Positions 13,254 to 21,534 of a stretch of 33,718 nt of DNA are shown here, one piece after another. Position numbers and translations under genes: made by a program. Where the stretch lies: contig NZ_AOJG01000001.1 in the NCBI RefSeq assembly GCF_000337375.1, forward strand, positions 53,908-87,625. The letters are read 5' to 3'. The DNA comes from Halorubrum lipolyticum DSM 21995. Its GTDB lineage: Archaea; Halobacteriota; Halobacteria; Halobacteriales; Haloferacaceae. The notes under the pieces are model-generated. The model ran no database searches. It was not told where the DNA came from and saw only the letters and a list, made by a program, of their open reading frames with translations. Positions within the stretch are counted from its first letter, which is position 1. Every line of letters starts with the position of its first letter.

Positions 13254-15088
13254 GACACGCGTGGGTCGTCGCGACCGCCGCGTTTCTCGTCGCGAGTGCA
13301 CTCGTGCCGGTGGGCGCTGCCGCCGTGGGTACTCAGACGGACGCCACGGCGGCCGTGGAGGCCCACGGACTCGCACAGACGGAGGCAAACGCGACGTGGA
13401 ACGAACCGGGGCCGTTCAGCCTCGAGGAGCTGCGGCGAGGCGGGACACAGCCGCCGAGTACCGCCGAGGCCGTGACGATCGAATCCGAGCGGAGCCTCGG
13501 GACGGGCGGCGCGTTCGTCAAATACCCCTCGCTCTCGCTCATCAACTCACAAGAGAAAGAGCTGACTCCGTCGACGCGGGTCGAGACGAACTCGCTCACG
13601 TTCGAGACCAGCGCATACGTCGACGCGGTCGGCGAGTACGAAGTCGTGCTCGTCTACTGGACCGAAGAGAAGACGACCGGACCGAACGGTCAAGAGCGGA
13701 CCTACGCGGCCGGTCAGGAGGTGCAGCGGGTCGGCATCGATGTCGACAAGGGCCGAGACGCGTCCCGAATCGGGCTCCAGCCGCACTTTGACGAGCCGGT
13801 CCAGGTAAGCATGTGGCTCGAACGCGACGGCGAGCTCGTCGACGGAGCTCGCTGGCGCTTCGAACACCAGAGCAACCCGCTCGCACAGTCGCCGGCGTTC
13901 TCGGTCGACTCGGAGGGCGACCTGTTCCGGTGGGGCGGCATCAACATCCTCCTCCCGGCGCTGGTCTCGCTGTTCGTCGGCCGGAAGATCGCGGACCACG
14001 TGTTCGACCGGATCGTCATCGGCGCGCAGAAGGGGCTCGGCTTCTGGCTCATCCTCTCGGGGCTGATATTCGTCGCGACCGCCGGATTCGCAACGTTCGC
14101 GACGGCGGCGGTGCTCGCGAACGCGCCCGCCGTTGTGGGGGTGGTCGTCGGCCTCATCGGGCTCATCCTGATGCTCGGGCTTCGAGACGCTGACGCGGAG
14201 AAAGCGGGGTTCTTCCAGCGACGTCTCGACGACGACGCGGTCACACCGACCGGAGACGACGCGGCCTCGAGCCGTCTCGTCCCGAACCGAATCAAAACGG
14301 TGGTCAACCGTGGCGGCACGCTATACGCGCCTGCGAAGGGGCTCACCCCGATGATCGCTCGTTACTGGGCCGACCCGGCGGCAGTCCCTCGCAGCGACTT
14401 GAGCACCGTCGACGAGGGCGACGCCGACTCCGACCTCGAACGGATGTACGAGGTGGATCCGACGAGCGATGAGGTGCTCACCCACTCGCCGGCGACGCTC
14501 TCGTTCGCTCCCTCGTTGACAGTGGACGTCGACGAAGCGGAGCTGGCAGAGCCGCCGGAGGGTGAGGGTATCGCCTCGCTTCCGGGGTCGATCGCGGCGA
14601 GCTTGTCGAACTTCTCGACGAGGCTCAACTGGTCGTTCCTCGCGGTCGCGGTCGGCGGCGGGGCGCTCGGTTACTTCGCCGGAATGGCGGTATTCGGTGC
14701 GCAACTGGTCGGTGTCGCGCTCGCGATCGTGCCGGTGCTCGTCGCCGGGACGGTCGCCGTCGACGGCCGCATGTCCGTCGAGCCGGCACCGTACCACTAC
14801 TCTGACGTTCGCGCGACCGTCGCGACCGAGCGACAGGAGTACGTCGCCCGCCGGACGTTCGAGGACCTTCACAGCCAGATTCAGGATATGGACTGGCAGG
14901 CGCTCGACCGGGCTCAGTCCACGGTCCAGACGCTCAGAAAGGAGATGGCGGAGAAGATGGACGACATGTTCGGTACGGACATGGCCGACGACGTCTCCGA
15001 CTCCTCGAGCTCGGACGACGGCAACGGGGACGGCCCGGCGCCGTGGGATGTCGATTCGAACACGGATTCGGGGGTGGCGGACGATTAG
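13250..15088 (+). CDS. Large signal-peptide, multi-TM protein (envelope or fusion-type)
   Basis: This 612-aa protein has a signal peptide (about 1-25, ATAAFLVASALVPVGAAAV). An ectodomain to about 220 follows, with beta-rich and N-glycosylation-like NAT. One TM cluster lies about 228-310 (ILLPALVSLFVG; GFWLILSGLIFVATAGF; VVGVVVGLIGLILMLGL), then a roughly 150-residue acidic cytoplasmic loop and a second TM pair about 463-510. A coiled-coil tail (LHSQIQDMDWQALDRAQSTV) and an acidic end close it. It overlaps the zinc-ribbon gene by ATGA. The plan suits an inner-membrane organiser or spike partner that contacts the next two cytoplasmic proteins. It resembles no named family by eye. Confidence 0.7.
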   Translation: MRHAWVVATAAFLVASALVPVGAAAVGTQTDATAAVEAHGLAQTEANATWNEPGPFSLEELRRGGTQPPSTAEAVTIESERSLGTGGAFVKYPSLSLINSQEKELTPSTRVETNSLTFETSAYVDAVGEYEVVLVYWTEEKTTGPNGQERTYAAGQEVQRVGIDVDKGRDASRIGLQPHFDEPVQVSMWLERDGELVDGARWRFEHQSNPLAQSPAFSVDSEGDLFRWGGINILLPALVSLFVGRKIADHVFDRIVIGAQKGLGFWLILSGLIFVATAGFATFATAAVLANAPAVVGVVVGLIGLILMLGLRDADAEKAGFFQRRLDDDAVTPTGDDAASSRLVPNRIKTVVNRGGTLYAPAKGLTPMIARYWADPAAVPRSDLSTVDEGDADSDLERMYEVDPTSDEVLTHSPATLSFAPSLTVDVDEAELAEPPEGEGIASLPGSIAASLSNFSTRLNWSFLAVAVGGGALGYFAGMAVFGAQLVGVALAIVPVLVAGTVAVDGRMSVEPAPYHYSDVRATVATERQEYVARRTFEDLHSQIQDMDWQALDRAQSTVQTLRKEMAEKMDDMFGTDMADDVSDSSSSDDGNGDGPAPWDVDSNTDSGVADD

Positions 15089-15128
15089 CTCCGCCAGCTC
15101 ACCCGACCCGCTCGGGTCGGTCATCTCG

Positions 15129-15896
15129 ATGCAACGCGAGGATGACGATCGGAAAGCGGAGTCCGCTCACGTCCCCGCGCTCCCGACGCTGCGCGCACAG
15201 CAACGCGACATCCGGTCGCGGCTCCGAACCGGATTCCAGTCTCGACACGAGCTCCTCGTGTGGTCGCACGTCGCGGCCGCGATCTCGGTCGGGCGCGTCC
15301 CGGACGGGTGGTTCTCCGACCTCATCAACGACCAGTGGACGGTCGCGGCGTGTCTCGACTCGCACGCGAAGCGAGAGCGACTGTGTGGCGACACGGCGCC
15401 GTCACCGTCGGAGGCGCGCACGGAACGGACGCGTATCATCCAGGACGTGCTCTCGCCGGCGTTCCAGAAGGCCGTCGACGTGATCCGCGCACAGTCGAAC
15501 GACTTTACCGACGACCAAGACGGGGTTCGGCACACCGACCGCCAGCGGTTCATCGCGATGCGCCCCCGCCTCCACCAGCGGGTTGTGGACCAACATCGAG
15601 CGCTCAGAACGCCGTTCGGCGAAGGCGTGCGTTCGCAGGCGGACGCGGTGGAATGGGCGGACGAGGTCGCGTACGCGGCCTCTGGCCACCTCCCCCGCGA
15701 CTTCACCTCTCGCGTCTGCAACCCGATGAGCCAGTGGTGGACGGCCCTCGCGAACGAGCAAACGACCGTGCTCGACTCGATGCTCGCCGAGGACGTGCTC
15801 CCGGCGTGGAACAGTGCGCTCCGCACGGCCTCCTCGAACGCCGAGGAGCTCCCGAGCGGACGAGTCGCATCCTCTTCAGGAGGCAACATCTCGTGA
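15129..15896 (+). CDS. Soluble hypothetical protein before the ATPase
   Basis: This 255-aa protein starts at ATG 15129, the only usable start after the preceding stop. It is mostly helical and soluble, rich in Arg/Asp/Gln, with conserved-looking WSHVAAAISVGRVPDGWFSD (about 44-63) and a Trp/Asn segment near 197-210 (NPMSQWWTALANEQ). No TM, signal peptide or known catalytic motif is seen. GTGA overlap with the ATPase, which has AGGAGG just upstream, suggests the two act in one complex, for example as adaptor and motor. That role is inferred. Confidence 0.65.
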   Translation: MQREDDDRKAESAHVPALPTLRAQQRDIRSRLRTGFQSRHELLVWSHVAAAISVGRVPDGWFSDLINDQWTVAACLDSHAKRERLCGDTAPSPSEARTERTRIIQDVLSPAFQKAVDVIRAQSNDFTDDQDGVRHTDRQRFIAMRPRLHQRVVDQHRALRTPFGEGVRSQADAVEWADEVAYAASGHLPRDFTSRVCNPMSQWWTALANEQTTVLDSMLAEDVLPAWNSALRTASSNAEELPSGRVASSSGGNIS

Positions 15897-17302
15897 GCAA
15901 CTCAGCGAACATCCCTGACGACATCCCGGTCACGTCGACGGACTCGATGCTCGAGGTCGTGCAGGACCCGGAGTACCTGTACGAGTGGCTGGCGGGCCTC
16001 GAGGCGACGAGTATCGACCAGACGCGGGAGGTCAAAAACGACAAGCGACGGCACAGCATCGGCGAGAACCTCGTCCGTCACATGGAAATGACGCCGTTCC
16101 CGGACCTCCTCGAGCGCCTGGAACGGACGCCGGACCCGGTAGAGGGGACGCCGCCACACAGTGCACTCCGGCACCCGAGAGCGATGCTCGACGCGATCGT
16201 CCACACCTCGGATATGGACGGGTTCCGGCTCGACTTCGAGGACTTCAGCGGCCTCTCCGACGCCCGGAGGGGAGTCTTCGAGTACCTCACCGACCCGGAG
16301 ACGTCCGTCGACGACAGCGACCTCGAGACGACCGGCGGCTCGGACGCGCTCATTCACGGCCCGATGGGCCGCGGGAAGACGACCTCGGTCTCGACGTTCA
16401 TCGCTCGATGGATGGAAGTCAACGGCGAGGCGGTCGTGTGGCGTGGAACCCCGCAGCGGACCGAGTGGCTCCCGTTCGCCCCCTGGGCCGTTGTCTGCCT
16501 ACCCGAGGGAATCGAGTACAAAGTGCAACTCGCGCCGCCGGAGGACGGCTCCGGCTTCGCAGACACGGACTTCGAGCCGATCGAAGTCGACCTCGAGGAC
16601 ATCGTCTGGCGCGTCGAGCGCTACAGCGACCTGGACGACCTGAACAACAACGTCCTCATGTCGGGTGCGTTCCACGTCGTCTATCCCGACCCGAAGTTCC
16701 GGGGGTGCGAACGGATCACTCGAGAAGCATCCGAGTGTCCGCCTCTCGAGTACACCTCCGTTTGGGAGTCGGAGCGTCGTCGCCACGATCCCGAGCTCGA
16801 CGACGAGGAAGCGACCCCGACGAGTCACTGGTGGTTCAGCTGGCTGGTCCACCACAACGTCAACGAACAGCGGTCGATGCGGACGACGTGGGTTTGCGAC
16901 GAGGCGAGTAACCTGTTCAAACACCACGCATCGAACGATAACGGCGGTCTATCGACCAAAATCGACGCCGTCAGTCAGCAGTACGTCGACTTCCGGCGGA
17001 ACGGCCTGTCGTTCGTGCTGCTCACACAGAAGCCGAGAGAGATCTCTTGGATGATCCGAAAGAAAATGCGCTGGGGAGTCACCCTCTCCGGCACCGACAA
17101 CCCGACCGGTAGTGACGAAATCATCGGCGTTCGGCCGCCGATGAGCACAGAGATGACTTCGACGTGGAAGCTCGGTCGCGGCCTGTTCTGGACGAGCGGT
17201 CAATATACTGAGTTCGGCTGGGACGATCTCCCTCGTCGATACAAGGTTCCGGGGAAGCTCCGCATCATCTCGCCGGAAGTTCGGAGGGTGAGCGCCAAAT
17301 GA
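15893..17302 (+). CDS. P-loop ATPase of the particle module (HerA/FtsK/Zot-like)
   Basis: This 469-aa protein has Walker A GPMGRGKTT (156-164), a Walker B-like strand TTWVCDEASNLF (D336-E337) and a sensor motif LSFVLLTQKPREI (372-384) in which the Gln follows a beta strand, the order found in HerA/FtsK and Zot-type translocation ATPases. Residues 1-145 form an adaptor region. An insert between Walker A and B (about 205-320) is acidic. Membrane-type haloarchaeal viruses carry one such ATPase beside their spike genes for genome packaging or particle assembly. I chose GTG 15893 for the GTGA overlap and the AGGAGG at 15878. A conjugative coupling protein is the main alternative, but no relaxase or VirB-like channel is seen. 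Confidence 0.85.
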   Translation: MSNSANIPDDIPVTSTDSMLEVVQDPEYLYEWLAGLEATSIDQTREVKNDKRRHSIGENLVRHMEMTPFPDLLERLERTPDPVEGTPPHSALRHPRAMLDAIVHTSDMDGFRLDFEDFSGLSDARRGVFEYLTDPETSVDDSDLETTGGSDALIHGPMGRGKTTSVSTFIARWMEVNGEAVVWRGTPQRTEWLPFAPWAVVCLPEGIEYKVQLAPPEDGSGFADTDFEPIEVDLEDIVWRVERYSDLDDLNNNVLMSGAFHVVYPDPKFRGCERITREASECPPLEYTSVWESERRRHDPELDDEEATPTSHWWFSWLVHHNVNEQRSMRTTWVCDEASNLFKHHASNDNGGLSTKIDAVSQQYVDFRRNGLSFVLLTQKPREISWMIRKKMRWGVTLSGTDNPTGSDEIIGVRPPMSTEMTSTWKLGRGLFWTSGQYTEFGWDDLPRRYKVPGKLRIISPEVRRVSAK

Positions 17303-17412
17303 AACCGATTTTAACCACTCGGCGAAATCGGGGCGAACCCCGCCGAGCCAGGGATTACGCGCTCGCGCGTGCGCCAGCCCCCCACCCCCCCACGGGATGG
17401 AGGTCGGCATGA
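17299..17412 (+). CDS. Doubtful 37-aa ORF bridging ATPase and surface gene
   Basis: ATGA at 17299 overlaps the ATPase stop, and the frame's TGA overlaps the next ATG (17409). The peptide (starts MKPILTTRRNRGEP) is Arg/Pro-rich and spans a GC hairpin and a C-run, so it is more likely a coupling frame than a functional protein. Confidence 0.25.
   Translation: MKPILTTRRNRGEPRRARDYALARAPAPHPPTGWRSA
17318..17347 (+). other. Strong hairpin between ATPase and surface-protein genes
   Basis: CTCGG (17318-17322) pairs with CCGAG (17343-17347), and CGGGG (17329-17333) pairs with CCCCG (17338-17342) around a CGAA tetraloop, with a 6-nt bulge. It is followed by a C-rich tract (17378-17391). It may cause partial termination or mRNA processing, setting the level of the giant surface protein. 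It is not followed by a T-run, so a full terminator is unlikely. Confidence 0.55.
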
Positions 17413-20400
17413 GTGTCGAGAATCCGCTCGACGACGAGCAACTGAAAGTGGTTGGCCTCATCGGTGTCGTCGTCCTCGCCATGGTCGCCGCGCCGATGCT
17501 GCTGGCGCCGTCAGACGAGCCCGAGCTCGAGGCGAACAACGGCACAGTCACCACGCCCGATCAGACGTCGGTCGAACAGACACAGAGCGTCGATCGGGAG
17601 TCGCTCGGCAACCTGAACGCGATCCCGGCGTCACACCTTCAAGACGACACGGGGCCGGAGGTCTCGGCGTCGACCGGCGCCCAGACGATGAGCGTCGAGA
17701 CGACGACCGTCAACGGCGAGCCGGCGCTGAACCTCTCGGACGAGCGGACACACGAGGGTCGGTGGGTCTCGGTCCCGACTCAGTGGTTCGAAAGGACTCA
17801 CGGCGAAGTGCCGAACGTCGCACGCATCGCTCACGAGAGCAACGGGAGTTATACCGAGCCGATTCAGGTGCGTGGAGAGTCGGCGGCCTTCTACGTCCGC
17901 GGATTCAGTACGAATACGGTCACATTCGGCGGCGACCTCGTCATTCGGGACGAGCCGGCGATCGACGGTACTCGTCACTCCTATGAGCTCGACTCGATGG
18001 ACGAGGTCGACCAGGTATCGATCAATGTGACGGGCGTAGAGAACACCGAACCGAAGTCCACAAGCGGGACGTACGCAGATGCGGATACGACGTCCATTGA
18101 TATTGGTGGGACGACGGGTCCGAACTCCGCTGAGGTGACTCTAACGGGTCTCGGGGAAAAAACAGGATCCATATCCGGCAGCGTGTCCGACGGTAGTGAC
18201 ACAATATCGACGGAAGGAAGTAACACTGTGGAAGGCGGGTCTGGGACAATTACAGTCGACACGCTGAAAAACGGAGGTATGGTCACCTCTGAGGAGTCAT
18301 GGCATATTGGCGGTGATGATTACCCTACTGAGGAGACAGTCACAGTCGACACGTCTTCGATCAGATATATCGAAGAGTTGTATGTTCAGATTTCTGGGAA
18401 TAAGTACATCGCCTTCGAGGTAGATGGAGAACAGTTCGGGCAAAACGAGTATGATGCTGGAAACAGTCCGATTACTGCGACGGATGATCCGGTGAAAGTG
18501 GATGACACGACCGAGATAACCTACATTTACACAAGACCGGGGAGTTACGGTTACGATGATCTGAGTGGGTCTTATACTGAGCTACGCGAACCGGGTACTG
18601 ACTCTGTTACTTTTGAGTCGTCTCGGGATTCGACGACCATTACTGCGGAGGGTTCGCCGACTTCTTTTTCGATGCAGGACGGCGACACGATCACAACCAG
18701 TGCAGCAGGTGCCGGCGCAGATTATACGATCGACTGGACTGAACGCCCGAAAACGGAGGATCCGTCGGTAACTGTAGGCGGGCAAACCGTATCTCACTCT
18801 GGTGTACTTGGCGACGGAGAGACTGTTACGGAGTCGGTCGACCTCACAACCGGTTCGAACACGATGGACGTGTCGACAGTTGGTAAGGTGGGAGTCGATA
18901 TATCCTGGACAGAGATTACTCAAACGCGCGATCCGGTCGTGGAAATTAACGGCGAGACAACCGGCTACTCCGGCTCCCTCAACGACGGCGAAACGATCTC
19001 TCTGAACGCGAGCTCGTCGTGGCTCCGTGAGGGGACGAACAACGTCACCATTGGCGTCGGCGACGAGTCGTACACCGGCGCCGGTCCGGAGCCGCAGGTG
19101 GACGTCGAGTACCGTCACGACCTCGAGTCTCCGCGGACGGTGACGTACGAGAGCGAGGCCTTCAGCGAGCGATACAACATCTCGAAGACGTACACGACGG
19201 CGCGAGAAGACGCGACGCTAACAGTCCCGCACGCCCGGACCGTGGTCTCGATGCGTAATCTCGAGTATCGACTCAACGAGAGCGGCAGCTGGTCGAGCAT
19301 CCCGCAGTCGACCGCGAACCTCTCCGAGACGACGCTCACCGTCGACGTGTCGGACCTCGCTGGAAACCCGGTGCCGGAGGGAACGACCGTCGAAGTGCGG
19401 TCGACCGGCTCCCGGTTGAAGCCGCACAACGCGGAGATCTCTGTCGTGCAGGCGACGCCGGTCGGATTCGACCTCGACTCGCGAGTCAGACTCGACTCGT
19501 GGAGCTCGGATAGCTATCTCGGCGTCGACGAGACGCCACAGGGGAGCCTCGTCCATTACGCAGAGAACGAGAGTTACTCCGCCGAGAGCGACTACGTCGA
19601 GCTGTACGGCGACGGGCGACAGCGGTTCTACGCGCCGAACGCCTCGTCCGGCTCGAAGATGACGCTGAACACGCTTCCCGTCCGCGCAGCGCCCGAACAG
19701 AACAACATGCGCGTTCGCGTCCCCGAGAACACGAACACCTCTGACCCGCAGTTCGTCGTCGAACCGGCCAGCGTCGTCGGAGACTCGTGGACCGCTGAGT
19801 ACGTCGCTGGCACCGACGAGACCTGGTACGCGATCGTCGACGAGACCGGCGACGAGCTCGCCACGGCACAGCAACCAGACTCGCTCAGGGTGAGCCGCGA
19901 CGACGTCGGCTTGGTATCGATCGAACCGACCGACGCGCCGAGCGCGTCGACGGACTCGGTCGGCGGCGGCGTCTTCGCGACTGCGACGACCGGGAACCTC
20001 CCGAGCCTCGTCATCCTGTTCGGGAGCGTCGCGATGCTGTTCGTCGCCGGAACGCGCCCGGCGAGCTCGCGAGACGCAGTCGCCGGCATCGCCGCCGGCG
20101 CCGACTCCGCGATCTCCCGCATCCCGCGCGTCGGCGGACCGCTCGGGTCCGCTGTCGAGGCGGCCGTGTCGGGCGCTGGCAGCGCGCTGGTGAGCGTCGG
20201 GGAGAACAGACTCCTCACGGGCGCCGTCGGCGCCGCGGTCGCCGTGGCGGCCGCTGAGGCCGGCCTGTTCACGATCGGATCGGAGACGGGCGCGATCCTC
20301 GCCGTCGCCGGTATCGCCGTCGGCTCGCTGTGGCTCCTGCGCGAGTCCGGCGAGTTCACGACGGCGCGGTGGATCGCGATCGTCGGCATCGCCGGCGTCG

Positions 20401-20603
20401 TCGCGCTCCAGGGGCTCGGCGAGGCCGACCTCCTCACCGAGCTCGTCAACTCGGACGCGTTCCTCATCCTGGTGCTCATCGGCGGCTACGCGCTCATCCA
20501 GTTGGTGCGCGAGTACCGCGCGAACAACGGACCGAACGACGACCGGCCGCAGGTAGTGATCGGTGGCCGGTTCGACTCCGGCGACGACGAGGGGTCGAAC
20601 TGA
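17409..20603 (+). CDS. Giant surface/spike-like protein with N-terminal anchor and C-terminal TM bundle
   Basis: This 1064-aa protein starts at ATG 17409 because GGAGGT (17399-17404) precedes it. A TM or uncleaved signal spans about 13-34 (KVVGLIGVVVLAMVAAPMLL). A beta-rich, Ser/Thr/Gly/Asp ectodomain to about 860 follows, with many N-x-S/T sequons (for example NGS, NVT, NLS) and two consecutive related modules about 430-560 (DPSVTVGGQTVSHSGVLGDGE and DPVVEINGETTGYSGSLNDGE). Four or five TM segments lie about 865-1035, then a short charged tail. This is the plan of a receptor-binding or fusion surface protein. The stretch 18010-18960 is less GC-rich than the rest, implying swapping of the central ectodomain. 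Confidence 0.8.
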   Translation: MSVENPLDDEQLKVVGLIGVVVLAMVAAPMLLAPSDEPELEANNGTVTTPDQTSVEQTQSVDRESLGNLNAIPASHLQDDTGPEVSASTGAQTMSVETTTVNGEPALNLSDERTHEGRWVSVPTQWFERTHGEVPNVARIAHESNGSYTEPIQVRGESAAFYVRGFSTNTVTFGGDLVIRDEPAIDGTRHSYELDSMDEVDQVSINVTGVENTEPKSTSGTYADADTTSIDIGGTTGPNSAEVTLTGLGEKTGSISGSVSDGSDTISTEGSNTVEGGSGTITVDTLKNGGMVTSEESWHIGGDDYPTEETVTVDTSSIRYIEELYVQISGNKYIAFEVDGEQFGQNEYDAGNSPITATDDPVKVDDTTEITYIYTRPGSYGYDDLSGSYTELREPGTDSVTFESSRDSTTITAEGSPTSFSMQDGDTITTSAAGAGADYTIDWTERPKTEDPSVTVGGQTVSHSGVLGDGETVTESVDLTTGSNTMDVSTVGKVGVDISWTEITQTRDPVVEINGETTGYSGSLNDGETISLNASSSWLREGTNNVTIGVGDESYTGAGPEPQVDVEYRHDLESPRTVTYESEAFSERYNISKTYTTAREDATLTVPHARTVVSMRNLEYRLNESGSWSSIPQSTANLSETTLTVDVSDLAGNPVPEGTTVEVRSTGSRLKPHNAEISVVQATPVGFDLDSRVRLDSWSSDSYLGVDETPQGSLVHYAENESYSAESDYVELYGDGRQRFYAPNASSGSKMTLNTLPVRAAPEQNNMRVRVPENTNTSDPQFVVEPASVVGDSWTAEYVAGTDETWYAIVDETGDELATAQQPDSLRVSRDDVGLVSIEPTDAPSASTDSVGGGVFATATTGNLPSLVILFGSVAMLFVAGTRPASSRDAVAGIAAGADSAISRIPRVGGPLGSAVEAAVSGAGSALVSVGENRLLTGAVGAAVAVAAAEAGLFTIGSETGAILAVAGIAVGSLWLLRESGEFTTARWIAIVGIAGVVALQGLGEADLLTELVNSDAFLILVLIGGYALIQLVREYRANNGPNDDRPQVVIGGRFDSGDDEGSN

Positions 20604-20926
20604 TGAGCTGGCTCCTCGAGGCGCTCGCCGCGCTCGGTGCGGGTCAGCGCCTCATGATGGGCGCGATGTTCCTCGCCGGGGCGCTCTACCTGTTCAAGGC
20701 GGTCAAAATCGGTCGTCTCATCGGGAACGTCCTCTCGTCGGGCGCGGCCTACGGCATCGTCGTCTTGGTCGGCGCCGGCGTCGCGATCGCGCTCGGGTGG
20801 ATCGACCCGAACGTCGGTCGGATGACCTCGCAGCTCGCGACGTTCGTCGATACGGTGTGGAACGCGATCGGCGAGTGGGTCATCGACGCGACGATCGGGC
20901 GGATCGACGACGTCGCCGCGAAATAG
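20603..20926 (+). CDS. Small two-TM protein closing the particle operon
   Basis: This 107-aa protein shares the A of TGATG with the spike stop, so it is coupled. It has TM segments about residues 16-32 (RLMMGAMFLAGALYLFK) and 45-65 (SGAAYGIVVLVGAGVAIALGW), and an amphipathic C-terminus with IDATIGRIDDVAAK. Position and shape suggest a spike-associated membrane partner. The function is unknown. Confidence 0.6.
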   Translation: MSWLLEALAALGAGQRLMMGAMFLAGALYLFKAVKIGRLIGNVLSSGAAYGIVVLVGAGVAIALGWIDPNVGRMTSQLATFVDTVWNAIGEWVIDATIGRIDDVAAK

Positions 20927-20968
20927 ATTCCCTGCAGATTCTTACATTTGGCCGACAAGGGCGGAGTC

Positions 20969-21496
20969 ATGTCCGACATTCGGTACTGCTACTACCCGCG
21001 GACTCGCGCTCCACCAGACTTCGTCGAGGAGGTCGTCACGGCTTTCCAGGCGAATGAGGACGCGATCTCGACCGTCGAGAGCGACAACGGGCTCAAAAGC
21101 GACGACGTGCTCGACGTCGTTCGCGACGACATGGAGGCGATCGGGTTCGAGATCGAGGAAGGAAAATCGAAGGACGAGAAGATCTTCCGACCAGTACTGT
21201 TCGGCGAAAACGGCGAGCCGGACCTCCAGTACGAGGTCGACGGGTATCACGAGGGCGAGCGGTACGGGCTAGAGGTGGAGGCGTCGAGAGCCGTGTTAGG
21301 GAACGCGCTGTATCGCGACCTGATTCAGGCGGCGGTGATGGTCCAGGTTGATACGCTGGTGCTCGTGGTTCCGAACGTCTACCGGTATAGCAGCGGTGAG
21401 AGCAACGCCTACGCCAAGTGCAACGACGTTGTCGACACCGTCTACGCCTCGGGACGGATCGAGTTACCCTTCGAGACGTTGTTGATCGGGTACTGA
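20969..21496 (+). CDS. Possible nuclease-like protein of the defence island
   Basis: This 175-aa protein uses ATG 20969 after GGGCGGAG. It has a helical, acidic N-terminal half. A conserved-looking middle reads EPDLQYEVDGYHEGERYGLEVEASRAV (about 90-116), then helix and Val-rich strand (VQVDTLVLVVPNVY). An acidic residue on one strand and the ExE pattern on the next recall PD-(D/E)XK folds, but the Lys is absent, so the nuclease reading is weak. It lies alone between the particle operon and a type IV restriction gene with which it is convergent. Alternative: a regulator or immunity protein. Confidence 0.55.
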   Translation: MSDIRYCYYPRTRAPPDFVEEVVTAFQANEDAISTVESDNGLKSDDVLDVVRDDMEAIGFEIEEGKSKDEKIFRPVLFGENGEPDLQYEVDGYHEGERYGLEVEASRAVLGNALYRDLIQAAVMVQVDTLVLVVPNVYRYSSGESNAYAKCNDVVDTVYASGRIELPFETLLIGY

Positions 21497-21534
21497 GCTG
21501 GTCAAACCCGAAGAATCACGGTAGCAATTTTCAC

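Noticed and set aside
13714..14346. Minus-strand frame of 210 codons opposite the 612-aa protein
   Set aside because: It is Pro/Ser/Arg-rich and fully inside a gene with a signal peptide and TM segments; an antisense shadow.
15893..17302. Conjugative coupling protein (TraD/VirD4)
   Set aside because: No relaxase, VirB4 or channel genes accompany it, and it lies in an operon of surface and small TM proteins; a particle ATPase is the simpler reading, though not proven.
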